A DNA stretch of 64,000 nt from Calderihabitans maritimus (GCF_002207765.1 NZ_BDGJ01000168.1:1-64000); one strand, 5' to 3'. Positions 1-7,966 are shown, numbered from the stretch's first letter. A program made the numbers and translations. The notes: generated by a model from the sequence alone, not told the origin.

Positions 1-36
1 TGCTTCCTTGACTGTTTCTTCGACGTTTAGCGACAT
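1..36 (-). CDS. 5' end of an unidentified gene running off the left edge
   Basis: On the minus strand an ATG at 36 opens a frame that stays open to the window edge (reads MSLNVEETVKEA). Only 12 codons are visible, so no family can be assigned. A good sigma-A-type promoter lies directly upstream (TTGACA at 66-71, TATATT at 42-47), so close that the transcript would begin at or within a few bases of the ATG. The gene may be leaderless, or the true start may lie further in. It follows the kor operon in the same direction but behind a probable terminator, so it is likely a separate transcription unit. Confidence 0.4.
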   Translation of the reverse strand, partial: MSLNVEETVKEA

Positions 37-41
37 TGTTT

Positions 42-71
42 AATATACCACACCCCCGCTTCTCTTGTCAA
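42..71 (-). promoter_or_regulatory. Sigma-A-type promoter for the left-edge gene
   Basis: Minus-strand TTGACA (66-71) and TATATT (42-47) are separated by 18 bases. The predicted start site falls about at position 35, on the ATG of the partial gene, leaving no room for a ribosome binding site. Confidence 0.5.
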
Positions 72-139
72 TAATTAAAATCGGACCGAATCTAGATGGA
101 CCAGAGTTTCGTTCACAGAAGTTTAAGAAGTTGAAAAAA

Positions 140-219
140 GTATTGAAAAAGGTGGGTATCCCTGAGGTATTATTGGTGTGGTACAACAACAAAAACACCT
201 CGAAGGGAGGACCCACCTT
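140..219 (-). terminator. Probable terminator of the kor operon
   Basis: Minus-strand AAGGTGGGT (211-219) pairs perfectly over 9 bp with ACCCACCTT (149-157), with a possible inner CCCT/AGGG extension, and is followed by a T-rich tract. The loop is unusually long (about 50 nt), so this could also be a structured 3' UTR. Confidence 0.4.
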
Positions 220-238
220 ACTTGTTACGTACCCTAAT

Positions 239-268
239 AAGTTTACAAGAAGTTTACTCTAAGTTTAC
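239..268. repeat. Three AAGTTTAC repeats at 11-bp period
   Basis: AAGTTTAC occurs at 239-246, 250-257 and 261-268, each copy exactly 11 bp after the last, i.e. about one helical turn. It lies just beyond the korD stop codon. The phasing would suit a protein binding one face of the helix, but no regulator can be named. Confidence 0.5.
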
Positions 269-271
269 CCT

Positions 272-526
272 TTACTTATTCTTGATCTTTTCAATCATTA
301 TGGCACAGTCGGGACATACCAGTTCACATATACCACAGGCAATACAGTCCTTGCCATGGCCCGGTTCCACAGACGGTGTACCGTAGACGCCCAGTTGTTT
401 GGACCATCCAATGGTGTCGACAGGACATTTCTCTATACATAATCCGCAACCCTTACAGAGGTTGGGAAATAGATGAAATCTACCTTTACCGTTTTCGTAA
501 GTTACCGCCTTAAATAAAGTGGTCAC
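272..526 (-). CDS. korD: 2-oxoacid:ferredoxin oxidoreductase, delta (ferredoxin) subunit
   Basis: An 84-residue di-cluster ferredoxin subunit. Two classical CxxCxxCxxxCP motifs are visible (C24/C27/C30/C34 and C61/C64/C67/C71), enough for two [4Fe-4S] clusters that would pass electrons from the TPP-bearing beta subunit to external ferredoxin. The start is GTG at 526, preceded by a strong AAGGGGGGAG Shine-Dalgarno. It is the last of four adjacent kor subunit genes (A-B-C-D order). Family knowledge: four-subunit KOR enzymes oxidise 2-oxoglutarate or a related 2-oxoacid to the acyl-CoA; the substrate cannot be decided from sequence alone. Confidence 0.9.
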   Translation of the reverse strand: MTTLFKAVTYENGKGRFHLFPNLCKGCGLCIEKCPVDTIGWSKQLGVYGTPSVEPGHGKDCIACGICELVCPDCAIMIEKIKNK

Positions 527-556
527 AGAACTCCCCCCTTTTTTTCAGGCAGATTA

Positions 557-1123
557 TTACAGCAGTTCTTGAACCAATTGAATTCCTCTCTCCAACGCTT
601 TATGATTAAGTTCTCTCAGCTTGGGATCCTGTTCAAATTTGTAGCCTAATTTCTTCTCTAACGCCTCTTTTGCTTTCTCAACACTCACGACACCGGTGGC
701 TCCGATTACCGCTCCCATAATGATAACGTTAAAAACTCTTGGATGCAGTTCATTTTTGGCTACTTCTATGGCCGGAATAGCTAATATTTTACGCGCATTC
801 TTCGGCAAATCTTCTTCTATACCTTCAATATCGGCATCATAGACAAACAAGGTCTGGGGGCCCACATATTTCTGCGTCCTTTTAACCGCCCGATCGCTAA
901 GTGCTACCACTATATCTCCCGTTTTAAATTTGGGGGAACCTATAGGTTCGTCAGATATCTGTACGTAAGCTACAGATACCCCTCCCCGCTGTTCTACTCC
1001 AAAGTTCGGTATATACAGGGCCTCTTTGCCTTCTTCATATGCCGCTTCACTGATTATCATGGCCACCGACTGGACTCCTTGCCCGCCTTCACCTGCTATG
1101 GCTATCTTGGACCCTTTGGCCAT
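557..1123 (-). CDS. korC: 2-oxoacid:ferredoxin oxidoreductase, gamma subunit
   Basis: 188 residues with the family's N-terminal glycine-rich motif GEGGQGVQ (residues 11-18) and the adjoining FGVEQRGG region, typical of the gamma domain of pyruvate/2-oxoglutarate ferredoxin oxidoreductases, which contributes to coenzyme A binding. ATG at 1123 has an AAGGAGGG ribosome site. It starts 3 bases after the korB stop, so the two are translationally close, and korD follows after about 30 bases. Together with korA, korB and korD it should form a cytoplasmic, oxygen-sensitive complex. Confidence 0.92.
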   Translation of the reverse strand: MAKGSKIAIAGEGGQGVQSVAMIISEAAYEEGKEALYIPNFGVEQRGGVSVAYVQISDEPIGSPKFKTGDIVVALSDRAVKRTQKYVGPQTLFVYDADIEGIEEDLPKNARKILAIPAIEVAKNELHPRVFNVIIMGAVIGATGVVSVEKAKEALEKKLGYKFEQDPKLRELNHKALERGIQLVQELL

Positions 1124-1126
1124 CGT

Positions 1127-1885
1127 TTAACCCTCCTTCTTTTCGCCAGGCACTTTAAATTCCCCAATCGGAAAATATTTGCCCATCTGGTCTTCGACAA
1201 AGGCCCAGGTTTCTGCCGCATTGGTACGCCAGTTAGTGGGACAGGCCGAAAGAGCTTCTACAAAAGAAAATCCATTGCCCGCTATTTGGTTCTCCAGGGC
1301 TCTCTTGATAAATTTCTTCAACTGTCTCAGGTTAGCTATACTGCCCCTGGCAACATAAGCACCCTCATGGGCTATAGCCGCTACCATCTCCGGTCCTTTG
1401 GTAGGATATCCTGCTTCTTCTACGTCTCTACCATAGGGGGTAGTCTCAGTCTTCTGTCCTGGCAAAGTAGTGGGGGCCATCTGACCTCCGGTCATACCGT
1501 AATTGGTGTTATTCACCAGTATTACAGTAACTTTGTCATTCCGGGCCGCTGCGTTGACCAAGTGCTGCGATCCGATAGCGTATCCTCCTCCGTCTCCCAT
1601 GTAGGCTATGCCTATGAGTTCAGGATTGGCCCGTTTGATACCTACCAGTACCGGCGTAGTCCGGCCGTGGTGTGTCTGAACAGTATCTACGTTGAAAAAG
1701 TCCCACGCCAGCAAGGAACAGCCTATGTCACAGCCAAATACTACTTTCCCCTGAATATCCAGTTCGTCTATAGCTTGACCTAAGGCTTTTAATACTAACC
1801 CGTGTCCACACCCCGGACAGAATTTATGTGGTTTGGTATCGGTCCGCCAGCTACGCGGCATTTGCGGGTTGATTCCAGCTCCCAT
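1127..1885 (-). CDS. korB: 2-oxoacid:ferredoxin oxidoreductase, beta (TPP-binding) subunit
   Basis: 252 residues. It has CPGCGHG at 23-29 and the thiamine pyrophosphate/Mg motif beginning GDGG near residue 98 and ending NN at 125-126. These are hallmarks of the beta subunit that decarboxylates the 2-oxoacid. The ATG at 1885 is preceded by GGGAGGAGG. It lies between korA and korC with short gaps. Length and motifs match the KorB subgroup; a 2-oxoisovalerate or pyruvate enzyme is the main alternative. Confidence 0.93.
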   Translation of the reverse strand: MGAGINPQMPRSWRTDTKPHKFCPGCGHGLVLKALGQAIDELDIQGKVVFGCDIGCSLLAWDFFNVDTVQTHHGRTTPVLVGIKRANPELIGIAYMGDGGGYAIGSQHLVNAAARNDKVTVILVNNTNYGMTGGQMAPTTLPGQKTETTPYGRDVEEAGYPTKGPEMVAAIAHEGAYVARGSIANLRQLKKFIKRALENQIAGNGFSFVEALSACPTNWRTNAAETWAFVEDQMGKYFPIGEFKVPGEKKEG

Positions 1886-1903
1886 TATTATACCTCCTCC
1901 CGA

Positions 1904-2989
1904 CTAATCCAACTTCCTAACTTTCTCTACTATTTCTTCTACGGTTACGCCCTCCCCGGGCTTAAGCAGTGTCTCTATAGGAGTCGTGATACCGTATAGG
2001 GCATCCGTAACCAGGCGCTTCAACTGCCCTTCCGCCGATTCTACAATTAACAGTTTTTGGACTTTATCGGCCTTCTTCCGCAATTGCTCCACCGGGAAGG
2101 GACGCAAAGTCACCGGTCGGAAATGTCCCGCCTTAATTCCTTCTTGACGCAAGACTTTTATTGCCCCTTGAGCCGCCCGGGAAACCACCCCATGGGCCAC
2201 TACAATTATCTCTGCATCGTCTGTATCATACTCCTTGTATTCTACTATCTCCGGTGCTACTCTCTGATAAGCGGCCACATGCCCTTTAACTACTTCGTAC
2301 AGTTCATCCTCAAGGTTATAAGTATTCCGTAAGTGCGCCGGATCTCTGTCAATTCCTGGTATCCCAGACTTGCCTACATAAGCCTCAGCCGGTATTAATT
2401 CAATACCTTTTGCTTCCGGATCGTATATAGTTAAAGACTCCCTCATCTTGGACTGGTATCCGTCACCCAGTATAAAGGTAGGGAAACGATATTTCCAGGC
2501 AGTGTTGAAGGCTTTGATAGTGTAGTCAAAAAGCTCTTGATGCGAAGCTGTAGAATATACTATTCTTAATCCTTCTCCATTACCCCCGTAGCAGGTCATA
2601 GTCACTTCTTGCTGCGAGTATATAACGGTAGCGGTAGATGGTCCACCTCTCTGGGTAACTACCAGTACAGTCGGTATACGCATCATCTCGGCCATAGACA
2701 TGGCCTCCTGCATCAGCGTGTTACCTGGTCCTGCCGTGGCTGTAAAAGCTTTTCTTCCGGCCAGCACGCCACCGACAGTGGTGAAGCCTGCTGAAATTTC
2801 ATCTTCCGTTTGCAAGAACTTTCTCCCGTATTTAGGAGCTAAACGGGTCCAATAATGCATAATTTCATTTTGCGGAGTAATTGGGTATCCGTACATTATC
2901 TCTGCACCGGCAGCTAATGCAGCCCACGCCACTACTTCATTTCCCGTCATAAATACCTTCTTTTCTCCTTGAATAGGCTTATCTGCCAT
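1904..2989 (-). CDS. korA: 2-oxoacid:ferredoxin oxidoreductase, alpha subunit
   Basis: 361 residues with the YPITPQ signature (residues 35-40) of the alpha subunit pyrimidine-binding domain, followed by the transketolase C-terminal-like half. It is the first kor subunit gene in the transcript; ATG at 2989 with AACAGGAGGTG ribosome site. In an anaerobe with CO dehydrogenase, KOR usually serves reductive or incomplete oxidative TCA reactions and supplies or consumes reduced ferredoxin. The P-loop gene immediately upstream (43 bases away) is probably in the same operon. Confidence 0.93.
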   Translation of the reverse strand: MADKPIQGEKKVFMTGNEVVAWAALAAGAEIMYGYPITPQNEIMHYWTRLAPKYGRKFLQTEDEISAGFTTVGGVLAGRKAFTATAGPGNTLMQEAMSMAEMMRIPTVLVVTQRGGPSTATVIYSQQEVTMTCYGGNGEGLRIVYSTASHQELFDYTIKAFNTAWKYRFPTFILGDGYQSKMRESLTIYDPEAKGIELIPAEAYVGKSGIPGIDRDPAHLRNTYNLEDELYEVVKGHVAAYQRVAPEIVEYKEYDTDDAEIIVVAHGVVSRAAQGAIKVLRQEGIKAGHFRPVTLRPFPVEQLRKKADKVQKLLIVESAEGQLKRLVTDALYGITTPIETLLKPGEGVTVEEIVEKVRKLD

Positions 2990-3031
2990 AAAATTACACC
3001 TCCTGTTTTTGTTAATAGCCTGAATTACCCG

Positions 3032-3718
3032 CTACCAAAAAGTTTGGGGCATGTATCGGTGCAATCTTCGCACCGGATTACCCATACAGTCAGAGGATCC
3101 TATAAGAGGAGCCAATGTTTCTTCTACTGCTGTAGCAACCACAGGCAAATTAAGTATTTTCGCAGCTTCCGTTACTATTCGAGCTCCGTCCTGCACAAAT
3201 TCCAAAGTGGTCTCTTCCCCTAAATGGCTATTATTAATAAGTCCATCCGCCCTACCCAAATCTTTAACGTACTGTACAATATCTTCCACCGTACTGGTTA
3301 AAGGACGGGCAATATTGACAACTACCAACACTTTTAATTCTTTAGATTCCATGGCTCCTTCTATTAAATTTAGTGTCTTGGCCCCGGCAACTCCATAACC
3401 CACATCCAGAATAACATCGCCTTCTCGCCATAATGCCCATCGGCCTTCCGGCTTGATTCCTGAACCTGCTTCCCCTAATCCCATAGTTTCTCTAGTTTCC
3501 CATGTAATAACATCTATCCCCATATCAATTAGTTTTTTCTTAATGGGTCTTAACGTGTAAAAAGGTTCCACGATATCTACATCAACCAGGGTAACCCGCC
3601 GTCCCTCCCGAACAAGCTCTACCGCACGATTTACCGCATTTTCGCTTTTTCCGCTAGCATATTCTCCTATGTATGCTTCTACTATCCTAGATTGGTCAGG
3701 TTTTATTTTCCTCACCAC
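3032..3718 (-). CDS. P-loop NTPase of unknown role heading the kor operon
   Basis: 228 residues. A Walker A-like GEYASGKS lies at residues 18-25, followed by VDVDIVEPF and a VILDVG strand resembling the MinD/ParA/CobB (SIMIBI-type) P-loop fold. There are no membrane segments and no metal-binding cysteine motif of the CooC type. It starts at a GTG with a poor ribosome site, so the exact start is uncertain. It stands between the operon promoter (3816-3844) and korA, suggesting a role tied to KOR assembly, activation or regulation; that is inference from position only. Confidence 0.6.
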   Translation of the reverse strand: MVRKIKPDQSRIVEAYIGEYASGKSENAVNRAVELVREGRRVTLVDVDIVEPFYTLRPIKKKLIDMGIDVITWETRETMGLGEAGSGIKPEGRWALWREGDVILDVGYGVAGAKTLNLIEGAMESKELKVLVVVNIARPLTSTVEDIVQYVKDLGRADGLINNSHLGEETTLEFVQDGARIVTEAAKILNLPVVATAVEETLAPLIGSSDCMGNPVRRLHRYMPQTFW

Positions 3719-3815
3719 CTGAGGTTATTATATCTTATTTTCCATAACATTTTTCTCTTAAAAAATAAAAATAAAAGACTATAAGCCATCATAATGACTA
3801 CTATCACACACGTTT

Positions 3816-3844
3816 AGTATACTTCAACCGACTTAAAGCGTCAA
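3816..3844 (-). promoter_or_regulatory. Sigma-A promoter of the P-loop/korABCD operon
   Basis: Minus-strand TTGACG (3839-3844) and TATACT (3816-3821) with a 17-base spacer, about 100 bases upstream of the first gene. No clear operator was seen. Confidence 0.7.
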
Positions 3845-3983
3845 GCAAAATGGGGGGTTACCTAACATTTCTACATTATTCCGCTACAGATGAACATACC
3901 ACCTCCCTCTTACTTTTCTGGCGCTCATCCTCAATGTAATGCTCTCCCCTTCCAGCGCACAAATCAGTAAGAGCCCTAAACCC

Positions 3984-4012
3984 TAAAAATAAAAAGAGGC
4001 TAATTCGCCTCC
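3984..4012 (-). terminator. Rho-independent terminator after bofA
   Basis: Minus-strand GAGGC-GAATTA-GCCTC stem (3996-4011) followed by TTTTTATTTTT. It lies 24 bases after the bofA stop. The 3845-3980 stretch beyond it shows no gene. Confidence 0.75.
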
Positions 4013-4034
4013 TGAAGCAACCTTAGTAAAAATC

Positions 4035-4310
4035 TTATCCTTTCAACAATACCTGAAATAATAATAACAAAAAGAAACCGGGGATACCTAGAACACCTGT
4101 TACCGCAACAGTTGCTAAATTAACAGGTACTTTTATGCCAAAAAACAATCCTAAATAATTGCCTCCCAGTAAGACAATTAAGCCATAGAATCCATTATTG
4201 AAAACTTTTACCACTGTTTTTAACGGTTTTATCAACAGATGTCCTACCATAACCGTTACAAAAAGGAGTGCTAATATAACGAAAATTAGCGCTAATGCAA
4301 ATAGATCCAT
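4035..4310 (-). CDS. bofA: BofA-family pro-sigma-K processing inhibitor
   Basis: 91 residues, almost entirely hydrophobic, with an N-terminal membrane helix, a short central loop (KPLKTVVKVFNN) and a hydrophobic C-terminal half. Size, composition and position after recR-yaaL match BofA, which in Bacillus holds the SpoIVFB protease inactive in the forespore outer membrane until pro-sigma-K is to be cleaved. ATG at 4310 with CAGGAGGG ribosome site, 14 bases after yaaL. This is one of two clear sporulation markers in the window. Confidence 0.85.
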   Translation of the reverse strand: MDLFALALIFVILALLFVTVMVGHLLIKPLKTVVKVFNNGFYGLIVLLGGNYLGLFFGIKVPVNLATVAVTGVLGIPGFFLLLLFQVLLKG

Positions 4311-4324
4311 CTTATCCCTCCTGC

Positions 4325-4597
4325 CTATTTTACGGAATAAGTCTTAAATATCTGTTCCTGTTTGGCTTGTCGCAGTAAATGCATGTATCTTTTTTCAGTA
4401 GCCTCAAGTCGATAAATAGCCTCATCTACTAAATCGGGATCAGTAACCTCTTCAAAAAAATTTTTTGCCGCCAGCCATTCGGCATGGGCTCGTTCGATCA
4501 CTTCCGTGAGCGGCAGCAACTTTGGTGAAACTGTTTCTTGTTCAAACCCTCCTTTGCCGCCAAAAACTTCAAGCCACCACTTCCAGGTTTTTGCCAT
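4325..4597 (-). CDS. yaaL: YaaL/DUF2508 family protein
   Basis: 90 residues with a C-terminal alpha-helical region rich in charged residues, typical of DUF2508 (YaaL). It lies between recR and bofA exactly as in Bacillus subtilis. Function unknown. ATG at 4597 with an AGGAGG site 8 bases upstream. The terminator after recR suggests that yaaL-bofA has its own promoter or depends on read-through. Confidence 0.75.
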   Translation of the reverse strand: MAKTWKWWLEVFGGKGGFEQETVSPKLLPLTEVIERAHAEWLAAKNFFEEVTDPDLVDEAIYRLEATEKRYMHLLRQAKQEQIFKTYSVK

Positions 4598-4691
4598 GAG
4601 GAATTCCTCCTCTCAGGCAATACTTTGGGGACTTTCTCTATTTTAAACTTATTAACCGTGGAGTAAATTATGATACCAACTTTGATATTTG

Positions 4692-4724
4692 GATAAAAAA
4701 TAACAGCTTCGAAAGAAGCTGTTA
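4692..4724 (-). terminator. Rho-independent terminator after recR
   Basis: Minus-strand AACAGCTTC-TTTC-GAAGCTGTT hairpin (4702-4723), a perfect 9-bp stem, followed by ATTTTTTATCC. It closes the dnaX-ybaB-recR unit. Confidence 0.85.
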
Positions 4725-4728
4725 CCAA

Positions 4729-5334
4729 TTATCCTTCAATCTCTCTTCTGCCTTCTAAGGCTCTTCCCAAAGTTACCTCATCAGCATATTCCAGGTCACC
4801 GCCTACTGGTAAACCATACGCGATCCGAGTAACTTTAATTCCCAAGGGTTTAACCAGCTTGGCCAAATACATGGCTGTGGCTTCACCTTCAATGCTTAAA
4901 TTAGTAGCTAATACCAGCTCTTTTACTTTCCCCGACCGCAATCGATCCAACAATTCCTTTATTTTCAGATCCTCAGGGCCTATTCCATCCACAGGGGAAA
5001 TAGTACCGTGAAGCACATGATATAATCCTTTATATTCTCTGGTCTTTTCCAGAGCCACTACATCCCGAGCCTCTTCTACAACGCAAATTATTGACTGATC
5101 ACGGGTTTCATCTCTGCATATCCAGCAGGGGTCCATGTCGGTCAAGTTGCTGCATATTGAACAATAACTGATTTTTTCTTTAGCCTCTATTAACGCATTA
5201 GCCAGAGATATAACTTCCTCCTTGGGAGAATTTAACAGGTGAAAGGCCAGCCTTTGAGCTGTTTTAGGTCCAATACCCGGCAATTTATTTAGCTCGTTGA
5301 TTAATTTGGCCAACGGGTCGGCAAAATATATCAT
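4729..5334 (-). CDS. recR: Recombination mediator RecR
   Basis: 201 residues. It has an N-terminal helix-hairpin-helix ([17 protein letters not shown]), a four-cysteine zinc finger (CSIC ... CWIC), a Toprim domain and the C-terminal Walker B-like segment with [20 protein letters not shown]. With RecF, encoded at 21.2-22.3 kb, and RecO it loads RecA at gapped DNA. The gene follows ybaB by 12 bases in the conserved dnaX-ybaB-recR unit. Length equals the family norm. Confidence 0.96.
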   Translation of the reverse strand: MIYFADPLAKLINELNKLPGIGPKTAQRLAFHLLNSPKEEVISLANALIEAKEKISYCSICSNLTDMDPCWICRDETRDQSIICVVEEARDVVALEKTREYKGLYHVLHGTISPVDGIGPEDLKIKELLDRLRSGKVKELVLATNLSIEGEATAMYLAKLVKPLGIKVTRIAYGLPVGGDLEYADEVTLGRALEGRREIEG

Positions 5335-5346
5335 GTTGGTCAGCCC

Positions 5347-5655
5347 CTAAAACAGACCTGGTAATTTCATTCCACCTGTTATTTTACTCATTTCTGCCGC
5401 TACCATTTCCTGCGCCTTCCGTAAACCTTCATTAACGGCAGCCATAATTAAATCCTCTAAAATTTCAGTATCTTCTGCATTGACTGCATCAGGCTGTATT
5501 TTTATAGATACCAACTCCTGTTTGCCGTTGACCACTACCTTAACCGCTCCTCCTCCTGAGCTAGCCTCAACCGTTTTCTCCTCTAACTCCTCTTGCAACT
5601 TAGCCATTTGAGCCTGCATTTTCTGTATTTGTTTCATCATTTTACCCATTCCCAT
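5347..5655 (-). CDS. ybaB: YbaB/EbfC family nucleoid-associated protein
   Basis: 102 residues from ATG 5655: starts MGMGKMMKQIQKMQAQMAKL, a long N-terminal helix with a Met-rich face, followed by the conserved strand region and LPGLF tail. YbaB dimers bind DNA and sit between dnaX and recR in most bacteria. A longer frame reaches 5697 and overlaps the end of dnaX, but the ATG at 5655 has AAGGGGG upstream and matches the family's N-terminus, so it is preferred. Confidence 0.9.
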   Translation of the reverse strand: MGMGKMMKQIQKMQAQMAKLQEELEEKTVEASSGGGAVKVVVNGKQELVSIKIQPDAVNAEDTEILEDLIMAAVNEGLRKAQEMVAAEMSKITGGMKLPGLF

Positions 5656-5680
5656 ACTGCTAAAATCCCCCTTGTTAATT

Positions 5681-7225
5681 TTAATCTTTAATCTCAACTA
5701 AGCTCCCGCCAAAAAGCTCTAGAGCTTTTTGTACCAACTGATCATCTTCGGAAGACTTTTTACTCTCTCTCTGAGGTTTATCGCTATTGATAGTTATACA
5801 TTGTAACGTCAAATTACGCCCAAACACTCTGTACAACACTTTTTCAATTAGCTCTCTGTTTTCTTTTTCTTCCAATTTCTCCTTGTGAAAAGTACAGTCT
5901 TGATTAAACCCCACCAGGACGGTGTTACCTTTTAATTCTTGTACTTTCCCTTCTATTAAAAAGGCATAAACAGTAATTTTGGTTTTGCGGACTACCTCCA
6001 AAACTTCAGGCCATCTTTGTTTAATTTCAGCAAACGTTAGAGTTTGTGGATTCTCTTTTATACCGGAGTTGGATTCAACCCCTTTCCCCGGACTGGATTT
6101 GATTTTCGGCGAGGTGCTAACCGCACCTTCTACCTCCCCTACGTTCTTAATACCTTTTATTATGGCTAATTCCACCAACAGGCGGGGCTGATTACTCCAT
6201 TTTATTTCTGCTTCATACTGACGGAATACATCAATTAGCTCAAACAATTGGGTCAAGGAAAACTTTTCTGCCTGCTCCCTAATTTTAGTCATCATTTCCT
6301 CGGTGGAAATAATCAGGGCTGAAGGATTCTGAGAGACTTTGGTTACCAGAAGATTGCGAAGATGCTCTAATAAATCCCATAGTAGAAGCCGAGGGTCCTT
6401 GCCTTTCTGTAAAACTTCATCCAGCAACTTTAAGGCTTCTCCTGGCCGCTGCTGTATAATTGTATCAACTAGCGCAAACAGAAAACTTTCCCCGGCGCTG
6501 CCGATCAATTCAGCTACATCCTCTTCTTCTATCTTATTACTGCAAAAGGCCATACACTGATCCAAAATACTTAAAGCATCTCTTAATCCGCCTGAGGCTG
6601 CCCGGGCAATTAAATTCAATGCTTCTGGGGTTATCTCAATCTGATATGCCTTTACAATCCGAGATACTTGGTCCATAATAAGCTGGTTGCTTACCCGGTG
6701 AAAATCGAAGCGTTGACAGCGGGATAAAATTGTTAAAGGAATTTTGTGGGGTTCAGTGGTTGCTAAAATAAAAATTACATGAGCGGGTGGTTCCTCCAAG
6801 GTTTTTAACAAAGCGTTAAAAGCTTCGGTAGTTAACATATGTACTTCATCAACAATATATACTTTATACTTCCCTTCCGTAGGAGCAAATTTCACCTTTT
6901 CGCGCAAATCCCTGATTTCGTCAATTCCCCTGTTAGAGGCAGCATCTATTTCAATAACATCCATAGAACTTCCCTCAGTAATACGTTTACACATAAAACA
7001 ACGATTACAGGGTTCTCCTTCCGTTCTTTCCTGACAATTTACCGCTTTAGCCAGCACTTTAGCTGTACTGGTCTTCCCTGTACCCCGAGGACCACAAAAA
7101 AGATAAGCATGAGAAATGCGCTTGGCTACTAAGGCGTTTTGCAGCGTTTTGGTAACATGTTCTTGGCCAACTATCTCCCGGAAGGTTTGAGGTCTCCACT
7201 GCCGGTATAAAGCCAGATAACCCAT
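5681..7225 (-). CDS. dnaX: DNA polymerase III subunits gamma/tau
   Basis: 514 residues. Walker A GPRGTGKTS near residue 45, a zinc-binding cysteine group (CQERTEGEPCNRCFMC), DEVHMLT, the SRC sensor region and an AAA+ lid are all visible, followed by a collar domain and a C-terminal tau tail that would bind the DnaE/PolC polymerase. The clamp-loader ATPase loads the DnaN sliding clamp. The start ATG has GAGGTGGGG upstream. No obvious A-rich frameshift site was identified, so separate gamma production is not evident. Confidence 0.95.
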   Translation of the reverse strand: MGYLALYRQWRPQTFREIVGQEHVTKTLQNALVAKRISHAYLFCGPRGTGKTSTAKVLAKAVNCQERTEGEPCNRCFMCKRITEGSSMDVIEIDAASNRGIDEIRDLREKVKFAPTEGKYKVYIVDEVHMLTTEAFNALLKTLEEPPAHVIFILATTEPHKIPLTILSRCQRFDFHRVSNQLIMDQVSRIVKAYQIEITPEALNLIARAASGGLRDALSILDQCMAFCSNKIEEEDVAELIGSAGESFLFALVDTIIQQRPGEALKLLDEVLQKGKDPRLLLWDLLEHLRNLLVTKVSQNPSALIISTEEMMTKIREQAEKFSLTQLFELIDVFRQYEAEIKWSNQPRLLVELAIIKGIKNVGEVEGAVSTSPKIKSSPGKGVESNSGIKENPQTLTFAEIKQRWPEVLEVVRKTKITVYAFLIEGKVQELKGNTVLVGFNQDCTFHKEKLEEKENRELIEKVLYRVFGRNLTLQCITINSDKPQRESKKSSEDDQLVQKALELFGGSLVEIKD

Positions 7226-7291
7226 AAAAACCCCACCTCGGAATATAATTTCTCTCTTTTTTCTGCTAATCCTTTTTCTATAAAATTTCCA

Positions 7292-7321
7292 TAAAAAAAG
7301 ATTATTCTTACTTGAATAACC
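7292..7321 (-). terminator. Terminator of the SRP RNA gene
   Basis: Minus-strand GGTTATTC pairs with GAATAATC (8 bp with one G-U), followed by TTTTTTTATGG. It lies 20 bases beyond the SRP RNA 3' end. Confidence 0.65.
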
Positions 7322-7340
7322 TCAAATTAAAAAATAAATT

Positions 7341-7608
7341 GGCCGTGCACCTGCCTTCGAATTTGACCTCCAAGCGTTACCCCTGCAGTTAACTCTGACC
7401 AGGCGACCCTGCGGCACACAAGAAGCATCACTTACCGCTGCTTCCTTCCGGACCTGACGGGGTTCATGAGCTCTTGTTGCGCAGGACCCAGCCATCCTCG
7501 CCACTTACAGGGGGCAGGCCTCACAGGCCAAACCCTCAAGCAGGCTTCGACCCCGCTATAGCGGATTGCGGGTTACAAGGCACCGCTACCGCCCCGTCTA
7601 GCACGGCC
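7341..7608 (-). ncRNA. ffs: Signal recognition particle RNA (long, Alu-containing type)
   Basis: The 5' end GGCCGTGC (minus strand, 7601-7608) pairs with the 3' GCACGGCC (7341-7348), closing a 268-nt RNA. The universally conserved domain IV is present: GTCAGGTCCGGAAGGAAGCA with its GGAA tetraloop. The length and 5' Alu-like region match the 6S-type scRNA of Gram-positive bacteria rather than the short 4.5S RNA. It sits between the tRNA-Ser genes and dnaX, exactly where scr lies in B. subtilis. It binds Ffh for co-translational targeting. Confidence 0.95.
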
Positions 7609-7633
7609 AAAACTAAATTCTTGAAATCAAATT

Positions 7634-7670
7634 TTATTAAAATGGCCAGCTGCTCTCTGGCTGCTGGCCA
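7634..7670 (-). terminator. Terminator downstream of tRNA-Ser(GGA)
   Basis: Minus-strand TGGCCAGC ... GCTGGCCA stem (7643-7670) followed by TTTTAATAAAATTT. Confidence 0.6.
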
Positions 7671-7682
7671 CTGAGTTTTCCA

Positions 7683-7779
7683 TGGCGGAGAGAGTGGGAT
7701 TCGAACCCACGAGACGGGTTTGTGACCCGTCTACTCGCTCTCCAGGCGAGCGCCTTCAACCAGACTCAGCCATCTCTCC
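7683..7779 (-). tRNA. tRNA-Ser (anticodon GGA)
   Basis: Acceptor GGAGAGA/TCTCTCC, T arm GTGGG-TTCGAAT-CCCAC, anticodon loop CTGGAGA and a long variable arm (GACGGGT/ACCCGTC) identify a type II serine tRNA reading UCC/UCU. Discriminator G and an encoded CCA end (7683-7685). Its codon preference matches the UCC specifier of the serS T-box. Confidence 0.97.
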
Positions 7780-7848
7780 GCAATCTGGTTCTCCCACTTA
7801 GTATCTCTTATTTTATGGCCATTATATGCCCTGATTACTCTCAAAATC

Positions 7849-7945
7849 TGGCGGAGAGAGTGGGATTCGAACCCACGAGGCGAGCTTTTAACCCGCCTAC
7901 TCGATTTCGAGTCGAGCGCCTTCAACCAGACTCAGCCATCTCTCC
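7849..7945 (-). tRNA. tRNA-Ser (anticodon CGA)
   Basis: Acceptor and T arm are identical to the neighbouring tRNA-Ser. Anticodon loop CTCGAAA gives CGA (reads UCG); the long variable arm (GGCGGGT/GCTCGCC type) and encoded CCA (7849-7851) are present. Confidence 0.97.
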
Positions 7946-7966
7946 ACCTTAAGTAAAATTATTCGT

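Noticed and set aside
65-262. A 65-codon plus-strand open frame starting at a TTG
   Set aside because: No ribosome site, overlaps a minus-strand promoter and terminator-like hairpin, and shows no family features.
1079-1783. A 234-codon plus-strand frame
   Set aside because: Antisense shadow of korB/korC, which carry clear family motifs on the other strand.
3032-3718. CooC-type nickel-insertion ATPase for the CODH
   Set aside because: No paired-cysteine (CXC) motif and located far away in the kor operon.
7322-7674. Short frames on both strands between dnaX and tRNA-Ser
   Set aside because: They overlap the SRP RNA, whose structure explains the sequence.
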